From contig JAEXNT010000030.1 of NCBI GenBank assembly GCA_023439545.1, forward strand, positions 62,001 to 126,000: 64,000 nt of DNA, given 5' to 3'. The notes below the pieces were generated by a model, which was not told the DNA's origin, did no database searches, and saw only the letters and a list, made by a program, of their open reading frames with translations. Positions 53,096 to 60,540 of this stretch are shown piece by piece. Numbering within the stretch: the first letter of the stretch is position 1; each line of letters opens with the position of its first letter. The position numbers and the translations under genes are program-made. The stretch is from Bacillota bacterium. GTDB taxonomy: Bacteria; Bacillota; Clostridia; Acetivibrionales; DTU013.

Positions 53096-54538
53096 CTACT
53101 TCATCGAATACTCGTGAAGCAGTTTCTCTTTCAGGTCCCAAAGCTTTTGCGACAAATCGACATAGTAATTATGCGGGTTTTCAAACCGCTTTACCTCGTC
53201 CCAGAGCGTGTCGACCTGCTCGCCGCAGTATTTCTTTATGTCATCCAGCGCTGGGCTTTGGTACACGCAGTTTCCGCTGGAAAACAGCTGAACCATAAGC
53301 CTTTTTGCAGTAAAGTTCGAAACGAGCTTCCGCTTCCACGTAAATTCCGGATCGAACAATTCGTACGGCACGGATTCGTCGATGACCTCGTCATTCAGCG
53401 TTATAACGTCGGCAATAGCCTTTCCGGTGTCTTTATCAATTAGCCTCCAAAGCAGCTTGTAACCCGGGTTCGTTATCTTTCCCACGTTTTCGCTCAGCTT
53501 GATCTTCGGGATGACACGGCCGTTCTCTTCAATCGCGCTCAGCTTGTAGACCCCTCCAAAAACAGGCTCGGATTCGGAAGTTATCAGTCTTTCGCCTACG
53601 CCGAACGAATCCACCCTTGCTCCCTGTGTCAGAAGGTCTCGTATGATGAATTCGTCCAGAGAATTTGACGCAACTATGGCGCAATCCTCATAACCTGCCT
53701 CATCGAGCAGTTTCCTGGCTTTTTTCGAAAGATATGTGATGTCGCCGCTATCTATCCTGACGCCCTTGGGCCTGAAGCCCCTTGGCACTACCTCCTCATT
53801 GAACGCTCTTATTGCATTCGGGATCCCTGATTTCAGCACATTGTAGGTGTCGACGAGCAGTGTGCAGTCGGAAGGGTATGTCCGGGCATATGCCCTGAAG
53901 GCGTCGAGCTCAGTCGGAAATATCTGCACCCAGCTGTGCGCCATGGTGCCCAATGCCTTTACGCCGTAATCGCGATCTGCTATCGTACAAGCTGTTCCAA
54001 CGCATCCCCCTATGTACGCTGCCCGTGCGCCGTATATCGCACCGTCGCATCCCTGTGCGCGTCTCGAACCGAATTCCATGACAGCCCTGCCATCCGCCGC
54101 CCGCACTATCCTGTTTGACTTCGTGGCAATCAGGCTTTGGTGGTTTATCGAAAGCAAAAGCATGGTTTCTATGAATTGCGCCTCTATGACGGGTCCTCTT
54201 ACGGTCACGACCGGCTCTCCGGGGAAAATCGGAGTGCCCTCCGGAACGGCCCATACATCGCAGGAAAACCTGAAATGATCAAGATAGTCTAGAAATTCTT
54301 CAGAGAACTGTTTCCTGCTTCTGAGATAGTCTATATCGCTTTTTGTAAAAGCAAGATTCTTCAGGTATTCCACGAATTGCTCCACTCCGGCCATAATGGC
54401 GAAACCGCCGCTGTCGGGAACCCTTCTGAAAAACATATCAAAATACGCGACCATATCCTTAAGTCCATTCTGAAGGTAGCCGTTCGCCATCGTTATTTCA
54501 TAAAAATCCGTGAGCATCGTCATGTTCTGCTTATCCAA
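53096..54538 (-). CDS. pncB: Nicotinate phosphoribosyltransferase
   Basis: 480 residues, typical of the long bacterial form. Recognisable sequences are MLTDFYEITMANGYLQNGL, FFRRVPDSGGFAI, the phosphoribosyl region EFGSRRAQGCDGAIYGARAAYIGGC and GVRIDSGDITYLSKKARKLLDEAGYED. It makes nicotinate mononucleotide from nicotinate and PRPP, driven by ATP. It follows pncA (minus strand) by 118 bases, so deamidation and salvage of nicotinamide are coupled in one operon. Confidence 0.95.
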   Translation of the reverse strand: MDKQNMTMLTDFYEITMANGYLQNGLKDMVAYFDMFFRRVPDSGGFAIMAGVEQFVEYLKNLAFTKSDIDYLRSRKQFSEEFLDYLDHFRFSCDVWAVPEGTPIFPGEPVVTVRGPVIEAQFIETMLLLSINHQSLIATKSNRIVRAADGRAVMEFGSRRAQGCDGAIYGARAAYIGGCVGTACTIADRDYGVKALGTMAHSWVQIFPTELDAFRAYARTYPSDCTLLVDTYNVLKSGIPNAIRAFNEEVVPRGFRPKGVRIDSGDITYLSKKARKLLDEAGYEDCAIVASNSLDEFIIRDLLTQGARVDSFGVGERLITSESEPVFGGVYKLSAIEENGRVIPKIKLSENVGKITNPGYKLLWRLIDKDTGKAIADVITLNDEVIDESVPYELFDPEFTWKRKLVSNFTAKRLMVQLFSSGNCVYQSPALDDIKKYCGEQVDTLWDEVKRFENPHNYYVDLSQKLWDLKEKLLHEYSMK

Positions 54539-54555
54539 GTTCTAACCCCTCTTTT

Positions 54556-54609
54556 CCGTCTGCCCTTTTACGTCTGCTTTTTCCGTCTGCCCTTTTACGT
54601 CTGATTTTT
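54556..54609. repeat. Two 27-bp tandem repeats between pncA and pncB
   Basis: CCGTCTGCCCTTTTACGTCTG followed by CTTTTT or ATTTTT occurs twice (54556-54582 and 54583-54609). Within the unit CGTCTG recurs with about a 14-bp half-period. It begins 17 bases before pncB and ends 47 bases after the pncA stop. Confidence 0.85.
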
Positions 54610-54656
54610 CTGGCTTGCCTTTTCTTCTGCTCTGCCATATAGTCTTCAAATCGGCA

Positions 54657-55331
54657 TTATATTTCAATGCCTGAAACAAGTTCTACGCCATTCCCCGCCA
54701 TGCTGAAAAGAGCTACAGCGTTCAGCAGGTCTCCGTCATGCAGTCCAAGATCGAACGTATCCACAGCGTCTAACGGAACAATGACGCGCGACGTCTCATC
54801 CCGCCTGTTGAACCAGGTTTTCAGCGTCACTGCGAACTGCTGAATGCATATATCGGTACAGTCGCCGGTAATAATGAAATTCTTTATCCTGCCGTTGTCC
54901 TTAAGCCATTTCATAAAATCGTCTTCAAGAAAGCCGTTAGTTGAATTCTTGGGTATCAGCAGGTAACCTCCTGGCGATTTAAGCTCGTCGACAGGCTCGC
55001 TTTCAGTCGTCCCTTTCAGACAGTGGACGGGGTACGCTCCGAATTCGGGCGAGGCGGTTGTATGGTTGTCGGCGAACATGAGTCTGACAATGCCTCTTTT
55101 GCAGCATTCTTCGGACAACTCCGCAATTTTCGGGATCAGCGCCTCAACTCTCGCACTTTTCAGCGCGCCCTCCCTCGCGAATCCGTTTATCATATCGATA
55201 ATCACCAATGCGGTCCTGTCATGCTCAAGCTCGCCCAGTTTCAGCCCGGGAAGCTTGTCGAGCAAGTCCAGTATACCTTCAAGTGTTTTTACACTTTTGT
55301 CCATAAACCTTTTCCTGTCAGGACGTTCCAT
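54657..55331 (-). CDS. pncA: Nicotinamidase, isochorismatase family
   Basis: 224 residues, preceded by GGAGGTG. Catalytic Asp in TALVIIDMINGF, Lys in LLIPKNST, and Cys in TGDCTDICIQQFAVTL; metal ligands Asp and His in MFADNHT. It converts nicotinamide to nicotinate, which PncB uses. The pairing with pncB on the same strand supports nicotinamidase over general isochorismatase. An N-terminal 28-residue extension precedes the core and is not usual. Confidence 0.85.
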   Translation of the reverse strand: MERPDRKRFMDKSVKTLEGILDLLDKLPGLKLGELEHDRTALVIIDMINGFAREGALKSARVEALIPKIAELSEECCKRGIVRLMFADNHTTASPEFGAYPVHCLKGTTESEPVDELKSPGGYLLIPKNSTNGFLEDDFMKWLKDNGRIKNFIITGDCTDICIQQFAVTLKTWFNRRDETSRVIVPLDAVDTFDLGLHDGDLLNAVALFSMAGNGVELVSGIEI

Positions 55332-55453
55332 ATCGCACCTCCGGAATAGATATCGCTGCCGCAGTAAAATTTTACTATTACCATATTACACATTCCCGGA
55401 GCATACTTCAAGCACGGGCAGGCTTATTTGCACTATCACATTGCTCTTTGCTT

Positions 55454-55759
55454 TCAGTCGGAAGTTTTATCAGGACCGCTGGCAGCGCGCCTTTTTCTTT
55501 TTCCGTTTATCTCGATTATGACAGCGATGACCAATGCCACTGCAAAGACTATCAGCGCAAGCAGCATCATTATGAAATACCCCAGCGCCTCGAAACCCTC
55601 GGAGAAGCGATACGCCTTGATCATCGAGGCTACTGCCGCCGCACCCGCCAAAATCGCCGGTATATACTTCGGCCAGCGCTTCTTCAGCCTTCCCAGAAAA
55701 ATCGCAGCGACCGCAAATACTACGCTTATAGCAGCAACAACAAAGACAAAACCATTCAT
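55454..55759 (-). CDS. Small membrane protein of unknown function
   Basis: 101 residues from the ATG at 55759. Upstream reading to 55879 lacks signal or membrane character. Three hydrophobic spans (about 3-22, 32-48, 58-82) and a basic C-terminal tail (NGKRKRRAASG). No family recognised. Ribosome site AGGAAAAC is about 12 bases upstream, so it is only moderately supported. Divergent from the hgcA promoter region. Confidence 0.5.
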   Translation of the reverse strand: MNGFVFVVAAISVVFAVAAIFLGRLKKRWPKYIPAILAGAAAVASMIKAYRFSEGFEALGYFIMMLLALIVFAVALVIAVIIEINGKRKRRAASGPDKTSD

Positions 55760-55879
55760 ACGCTTTAAGTTTTCCTTTCTAAATATCCGGCTGTTTGCAG
55801 TTTTACTATTACCATAATACGCTTTTCTAAAACATGTATCAATTTGGGAAGGCTTGTTTACCCGAAATTTTATTTGCAT

Positions 55880-55925
55880 ATTGCAACTATTTCTGATTGC
55901 AATTGTTGTGCTGAGGCTATATAAT
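55880..55925 (+). promoter_or_regulatory. hgcA promoter with overlapping inverted repeat
   Basis: TTGCAA (55897-55902) and TATAAT (55920-55925) are 17 bp apart, a consensus-like promoter, 25 bases before the hgcA ATG. ATTGCAA (55880-55886) and TTGCAAT (55897-55903) form an inverted repeat with a 10-bp spacer whose right half is the -35 element. A TTGCA-N2-TTGCAA copy partly overlaps upstream (55874-55886). A regulator bound here would block RNA polymerase. The MarR-type protein encoded downstream of hgcB is the obvious candidate. Confidence 0.7.
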
Positions 55926-55950
55926 ACAAATATAGCTATATTTATGCGGG

Positions 55951-57108
55951 GTGATTTTTATGAAAGCCTACGATTTGAAAAAAACAGATGCAGCACCGCT
56001 TAAGGTACGCCTGAAAGTCCCCTCTGCTTCGGGTTCGTGCTGCTGCCCATCCTATAAAATCGGTATGAAATATTCTCCGGATGCCACGTGGGTGACGGCT
56101 ATGATAACCACGTCTGCCGGACCGGTACAGAGGGTCTCTACGAAACTGCTGCCTTCTGATGTATGGGGTTCGGTCAGGATGCGGTTCGGCTTCGGACGCG
56201 ACAATTACAGGATTGAACCAGGAATATACTGCGTCGGCGAACCTGACTCTTCATCTCCCGTTCTCGTCACCGCCAACTACAAGATGACTTTCGACAGCCT
56301 CCGTATGGAGCTTGGAGGGCTCAACGCATGGATACTCGTACTCGATACAAAAGGTATCAACGTATGGTGCGCCGCGGGCAAAGGCGCCTTCGGTACAGAT
56401 GAGCTCATCGGCAGGATCCGCAAGGTCGCACTCGATTCCATAGTCACACATCGCGATATTATACTTCCGCAGCTTGGAGCGTCGGGAGTGTCGGCCTTCA
56501 CGGTAACGAAGCAGACAGGGTTCAGTGTGAATTACGGTCCCGTCAGGGCTGCCGATATAAAGGACTATATAGGGAATGGCATGAAAGCTGACGCCGCTAT
56601 GAGAACAGTGAGGTTCAACATTATTGACCGTCTGGTATTGACTCCGAATGAACTGATCGGTGCTATCAAACCCTTCCTGATAATTCTTGGAATACTGTTC
56701 ATACTGAACATGGCGGGTATCGGCCATTTCGGCGCGCCGGACCTGTATGCGCTTGCAGGGGCCATATTCACAGGAGCGTTCCTTACGCCGGTACTATTGC
56801 CTTTCATACCCGGCAGGGCATTTTCCTTCAAGGGCTGGCTCCTTGGAATGGCATGGACCATGAGTGTATTGTTCCTCAACGGCTTCCCCGGGTTACCCTC
56901 CTTCGGCTTGCTGCTTTCAATAGGCTATATACTGGTTTTCCCGGCTGTCTCGGCATATCTGGCACTGAATTTTACAGGCTGCTCCACTTACACCTCGTTT
57001 TCGGGAGTAAAACGCGAAATGCAGCTCTCTCTGCCGCCAATACTCATATCTATGGCATTGGGACTGTTACTGATCATATTGGATATGGTACTGAAACTTT
57101 TGAGTTGA
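55951..57108 (+). CDS. hgcA: Mercury methylation corrinoid protein HgcA
   Basis: 385 residues, preceded by GGGGTGA. The N-terminal soluble corrinoid-binding domain carries the diagnostic cap-helix motif NVWCAAGKGAFGTDELI (N134 to about 150), with Cys137 as the proposed cobalt ligand. Flanking sequences such as GFGRDNYRIEPGIYCVGEP, VLVTANYKMTFDSL and AWILVLDTKGI also match HgcA. From about residue 225 to the end are about five membrane spans. It transfers a methyl group to Hg(II). An unusual CCC triplet lies at residues 27-29 in the N-terminal tail. It is followed by hgcB with 12 bases between and shares a transcript. Confidence 0.96.
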   Translation: MIFMKAYDLKKTDAAPLKVRLKVPSASGSCCCPSYKIGMKYSPDATWVTAMITTSAGPVQRVSTKLLPSDVWGSVRMRFGFGRDNYRIEPGIYCVGEPDSSSPVLVTANYKMTFDSLRMELGGLNAWILVLDTKGINVWCAAGKGAFGTDELIGRIRKVALDSIVTHRDIILPQLGASGVSAFTVTKQTGFSVNYGPVRAADIKDYIGNGMKADAAMRTVRFNIIDRLVLTPNELIGAIKPFLIILGILFILNMAGIGHFGAPDLYALAGAIFTGAFLTPVLLPFIPGRAFSFKGWLLGMAWTMSVLFLNGFPGLPSFGLLLSIGYILVFPAVSAYLALNFTGCSTYTSFSGVKREMQLSLPPILISMALGLLLIILDMVLKLLS

Positions 57109-57120
57109 GGAGCGAGCTTT

Positions 57121-57423
57121 ATGAAACATAAATACCTTAGAAATGTTGCCACGCTTGAACTTGATGCTGAAAAATGCACAGGTTGCGGAAAATGCGCCGA
57201 GGTATGCCCGCATGGCATATTTACAATTGTTGAACGGAAGGCAATCATAAACGACAGAGACGCGTGTATGGAATGCGGCGCCTGTTCGATGAATTGCCCG
57301 TTTTCAGCTTTGAGTGTAAAACCTGGCGTAGGCTGTGCAGCCGCCATTATAAGCGGAATGCTCAAAGGCGCCGAACCCGAGTGCGGCTGTTCCGATTCAT
57401 CGGAAGGCGGCTGCTGCACGTAA
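57121..57423 (+). CDS. hgcB: Mercury methylation ferredoxin HgcB
   Basis: 100 residues, preceded by AGGAG. Two 4Fe-4S motifs, CTGCGKCAEVCP (Cys19, 22, 25, 29) and CMECGACSMNCP (Cys49, 52, 55, 59). A further Cys72 (GVGCAAAI) matches the position found essential in characterised HgcB, and the C-terminal tail has Cys88, 90, 98 and 99 (ECGC and CCT), the terminal Cys pair. It reduces the corrinoid of HgcA and may present Hg(II). The stop codon is inside a 28-bp tandem repeat. Confidence 0.96.
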   Translation: MKHKYLRNVATLELDAEKCTGCGKCAEVCPHGIFTIVERKAIINDRDACMECGACSMNCPFSALSVKPGVGCAAAIISGMLKGAEPECGCSDSSEGGCCT

Positions 57424-57493
57424 GCGCATGAAAGACGGCTGCTATACGTGAATGCATGAACGGCGAGCTGCTGTTCGTGAGCGCATGATAGAC
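57409..57493. repeat. Three degenerate 28/29-bp tandem repeats spanning the hgcB stop codon
   Basis: Units at 57409-57436, 57437-57464 and 57465-57493 share (G/A)GCTGCT, ACGT(A/G)A or TCGTGA, and GCATGA. Unit 1 encodes the HgcB C-terminal Cys pair, and its copy in unit 2 would continue in frame were it not for the TAA. Sequence changes make these older than the 14-bp and 42-bp arrays. Confidence 0.8.
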
Positions 57494-57582
57494 GGGCATC
57501 CGGAAAGGCAGTTGGCAAGAACGGTTTGTCGTCTTTGTAGCCGAACCGGTAAAACAACTAGAGAAATACGGAGGAAAATAAA

Positions 57583-58020
57583 TTGATCGATAACAATGAA
57601 CAAATACGTTTACGTGAAGGGATCCGCAGACTTGAAATAAAAATGGGCCTTCTCAACGACAGTGAAATGAGCTGCTGCAAGGTCACATTGGCTCAGTGCC
57701 ACGCAGTAGTCGAAATAGGACGTACCGGCAGTATCTCTCTGGCGGAGCTTGCCGGAATGCTGAACCTGGATAGCAGCACTATGAGCCGCACCGTGAACAA
57801 TCTCGTTAACAGCGGCTATGTAATACGCGAGTTGGATTCGAAGGACAGAAGGTATGTCACGATCGAACTTACAGAAAACGGCAAAACAGTTTTCAAGGAA
57901 ATAGAAGCCGGTATGGAACGCAAATTTACGGATATATTGAATCGCATACCTGAGGGTAAAAGAGCCCAGGTGCTTGAAAGCCTTGAGCTACTGAACGAGG
58001 CGTTCGAAAGCTGCTGCTGA
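57583..58020 (+). CDS. MarR-family regulator with vicinal cysteines
   Basis: 145 residues from a TTG (57583) that follows GGAGG by seven bases. Winged helix: SISLAELAGMLNLDSSTMSRTVNNLVNSGYVIRELDSKDRRYVTIELTENG. An SCCKVTLAQCH segment gives Cys31-Cys32 and Cys39, and the C-terminus ends FESCC (Cys144-145). Such thiol clusters bind soft metal or arsenite or sense oxidants. It follows hgcB by 159 bases on the same strand and probably regulates it. The stop lies in a tandem repeat. Confidence 0.85.
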   Translation: MIDNNEQIRLREGIRRLEIKMGLLNDSEMSCCKVTLAQCHAVVEIGRTGSISLAELAGMLNLDSSTMSRTVNNLVNSGYVIRELDSKDRRYVTIELTENGKTVFKEIEAGMERKFTDILNRIPEGKRAQVLESLELLNEAFESCC

Positions 58021-58070
58021 ATACGCTCGAAAACTGCTGTTGAATACACTCGAAAGCTTCTGAATGAAGC
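58002..58070. repeat. Three 23-bp tandem repeats at the MarR-type gene's stop codon
   Basis: TTCGAAAGCTGCTGCTGAATAC-type units begin at 58002, 58025 and 58048, each containing the CTGCTG of the terminal Cys codons, so the last Cys codons and the stop are in unit 1. The third unit is degenerate. Confidence 0.8.
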
Positions 58071-58146
58071 CTAAAGGACCACCGATGCCGCTGAGGCAGT
58101 GAGCTTGAAGTCACGCCCCTGCTCATCCGCATCCGATGACTTAAAA

Positions 58147-58938
58147 TTACTTTATCCTGTCGAGCGCCGTTAATATGCCGTAAAGAATTGCCTGCGGCCT
58201 TGGCGGGCAGCCCGGTATGTAAACGTCCACTGGGATGACGGAGTCGATCCCCCTGCCTGCCGCATAGCAATCCTTGAATATCCCTCCGCTGCAGGCGCAT
58301 GCGCCGGTCGCTACGACCAGTTTCGGATCCGGAGCTGCGTTATAGGTCTTGATAAGCGCTTCCTCCATGTTGCGCGATACCGGTCCCGTCACAAGCAGCA
58401 TGTCGGCGTGTCTCGGCGACGCGACAAAATGAATGCCCAGTCTTTCTATGTCGTTGAAAGGATTATTAAGCGCGTTAATTTCGTAGTCGCAGCCATTGCA
58501 GGAGCCCGCGTCCACTTCCCTTATCTGCAGGCTGCGCCCGAAAAGTTTTGCGATGCGTTTTTTCAGCCGCGTTTCCAGTTCTTTTTCAGGAATTGCCGCG
58601 GCGCTGCCGCCATCAACTATGATTGCAGCGCTATCAAGAGAGTTCCTCTCCTTCCGGGCTAGTTCGAAAGCATGTGTCATCCTGACTGCGTTCACGGGAC
58701 ATATCTCTTCGCATAGCGCGCAGAAAATGCATCTGTCATAACCGATCGTTATTTTATCCGATCCAGTGCCGCTATCAATCGCTCCGGACGGACAGCGTCC
58801 GATACACTCACCGCAGCCGCTGCATTTATCCCGGTCGATTTCCGGCCTTCCCACGAACAAGCTTGGATCCAGCGCCTTTTTGGGATACTCCTGCGTAAGC
58901 CTGGGGTACTTTATCAGTTTTTCTACCGTTTTAAACAT
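58147..58938 (-). CDS. Hyf/Ehr-type complex: fused ferredoxin and NuoB-like subunit
   Basis: 263 residues from the ATG at 58938, five bases after GGAGG. Residues about 30-90 carry two 4Fe-4S motifs (CSGCGECIGRCP and CIFCALCEEICP), as in HycF/HyfH. The C-terminal half is the HycG/HyfI/NuoB fold with the proximal-cluster ligands all present: SCNGCDYEI, GACACSGG and PGCPP. Fusing HyfH-like and HyfI-like parts into one chain is unusual. It should connect the ferredoxin to the large subunit. It is the last gene of the minus-strand operon. Confidence 0.9.
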   Translation of the reverse strand: MFKTVEKLIKYPRLTQEYPKKALDPSLFVGRPEIDRDKCSGCGECIGRCPSGAIDSGTGSDKITIGYDRCIFCALCEEICPVNAVRMTHAFELARKERNSLDSAAIIVDGGSAAAIPEKELETRLKKRIAKLFGRSLQIREVDAGSCNGCDYEINALNNPFNDIERLGIHFVASPRHADMLLVTGPVSRNMEEALIKTYNAAPDPKLVVATGACACSGGIFKDCYAAGRGIDSVIPVDVYIPGCPPRPQAILYGILTALDRIK

Positions 58939-58952
58939 CACTGCCTCCGATT

Positions 58953-60539
58953 TTACAGGTCATTGCCTGCATATGACAGGTTAAAGCTCTTATTTATCAA
59001 TGGGAAATCAGGCACGATGTTGCCTCTCACTGCGAGGCACACAGCCGGCCAGTTGCAGAAAGACGGCGTCCTGATCTTGTACCTGAATAGCCTGCCGGCT
59101 TCGCCCATCATTACAAAATGAACATTCTCGCCTCTGGGCGCTTCAGTTATACCGAAGGCATGGCTGTATGGCTTTATATCGGGCAAGTTCTCGTACAGCC
59201 TGCCCTGGGGCATGCCATTTATCGCTTTGCCGATAAGGTCTATCGATTCCAGGCATTCTTCCAGCTTTACATTCATCCTGCAGTTCACATCGCCATTTTT
59301 ATGTTCAGGTACCGTGAAATCCAACTCGCCGTAAGCGGCATAAGGGAAGCTCTTTCGTATGTCATGACGCACGCCCGAGGCTCTGCCTGCCGGACCAACG
59401 ATATTGAGGTCCTGCGCCGCCTCAGTTGAAAGCACGCCTGTATTTTCTACCCTGTCGATAAACAGGCTGTTGGCATTGATGATATCGATCGTATCTTTAA
59501 TTTCGGCCTTTATCCTGTCCAAAAGCTCCAAAACCCTTGCTTCTCTGCCCGCTATGAACTCTTTCCTTACGCCGCCCGGTTTGTTGACATTCCGCAGGAA
59601 CCTCATCCCGCAAAGCTGATCCGCTATTTGATAGCTCCATCCGCGTAGCATCCTGAATTGGAAGGCCGCAAACCCGTAGGCGGTATCCAGGCAAATACCC
59701 GCCAGATCTCCGAGGTGGCTCGTCAGCCTTTCAAGCTCCGCAAAGACTACCCTTGTATATCTTGCACGCGCCGGAACTTCGATCCCGGCCATTTGTTCGA
59801 TCGCCTGGCAATAAGCCAGAGAGTTGGCAATTGTCTCGTCCCCTGAAATGCGTTCCGAAATGAAAAGGCATTTTTCTATCGTTTCGCCTTCGCACATTTT
59901 TTCAATACCCTTGTGAACGAAATACAGCTGCGCCTCCAGGTTGATTATGGGCTCGCCCGCAACGCTGAAACGGAAGTGGCCTGGTTCAATAATGCCTGCG
60001 TGGACAGGCCCTACGGGTATCTCGTATACTCCTTCTCCTTCGACTCTTTTGAACTGTATCCCCACATTGGCCTTTTCCGGTTTGCTTTTGCCGTCGAAAT
60101 CCTTCCTCAGCGGGTAGCTGCCCTCGGGCCAGTTGCTGTGGAACACCAGCCTTCTCGGATCAGGGTGATCCTGGGGCGTCAGTCCGTACATATCCTGTAT
60201 CTCCCTTTCGTACAGGGCTGCCGCATGAACGGTAGAACAGATTGAATGGAAAGACATATTTTCTTCGCCATGCAGAGTTTTCACCGTCAGCAGCCGTCCT
60301 TCAGCCCTGTTCGCGAACACGTAGTAAATGACGAATTTCCCTGCTTCAAGCTTCCTCTCATCAGATCCGAACATGGAGACCAGCTGATACCCCATGTCCC
60401 GGTTGATGTAGGTACATATCCCGCTAATATGCTGAGGGTCGGCTTCCAGGCAGCTTTCTTTTTTGTCGGGTGAAGTCCGATTATAAATATATTCCGTGAA
60501 TTCATCAGTCAATTTTTTTATATCGTCATCAATCATCAT
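58953..60539 (-). CDS. Hyf/Ehr-type complex: fused NuoC-NuoD-like large subunit lacking NiFe cysteines
   Basis: 528 residues from the ATG at 60539, five bases after GGAGG. The N-terminal NuoC-like domain (about 1-170, with YEREIQDMYGLTPQDHPDPRRL) is fused to a HycE/NuoD-like domain. Where NiFe enzymes have RxCGxC, this has ERISGDE (Ser232, Glu235). The C-terminal DPCxxC site is NLSYAG (Ser522, Gly525). All four metal ligands are missing, so it cannot hold a NiFe centre. It matches the Ehr class, a proton- or sodium-pumping complex without known substrate. Confidence 0.92.
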   Translation of the reverse strand: MMIDDDIKKLTDEFTEYIYNRTSPDKKESCLEADPQHISGICTYINRDMGYQLVSMFGSDERKLEAGKFVIYYVFANRAEGRLLTVKTLHGEENMSFHSICSTVHAAALYEREIQDMYGLTPQDHPDPRRLVFHSNWPEGSYPLRKDFDGKSKPEKANVGIQFKRVEGEGVYEIPVGPVHAGIIEPGHFRFSVAGEPIINLEAQLYFVHKGIEKMCEGETIEKCLFISERISGDETIANSLAYCQAIEQMAGIEVPARARYTRVVFAELERLTSHLGDLAGICLDTAYGFAAFQFRMLRGWSYQIADQLCGMRFLRNVNKPGGVRKEFIAGREARVLELLDRIKAEIKDTIDIINANSLFIDRVENTGVLSTEAAQDLNIVGPAGRASGVRHDIRKSFPYAAYGELDFTVPEHKNGDVNCRMNVKLEECLESIDLIGKAINGMPQGRLYENLPDIKPYSHAFGITEAPRGENVHFVMMGEAGRLFRYKIRTPSFCNWPAVCLAVRGNIVPDFPLINKSFNLSYAGNDL

Positions 60540-60540
60540 T

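Noticed and set aside
55951..57108. CdhD/AcsC-type corrinoid subunit of CO dehydrogenase/acetyl-CoA synthase
   Set aside because: The NVWCAAGK cap motif, membrane C-terminus and adjacent HgcB are specific to HgcA.
58953..60539. Group 4 NiFe hydrogenase large subunit
   Set aside because: All four Cys ligands of the metal centre are replaced.
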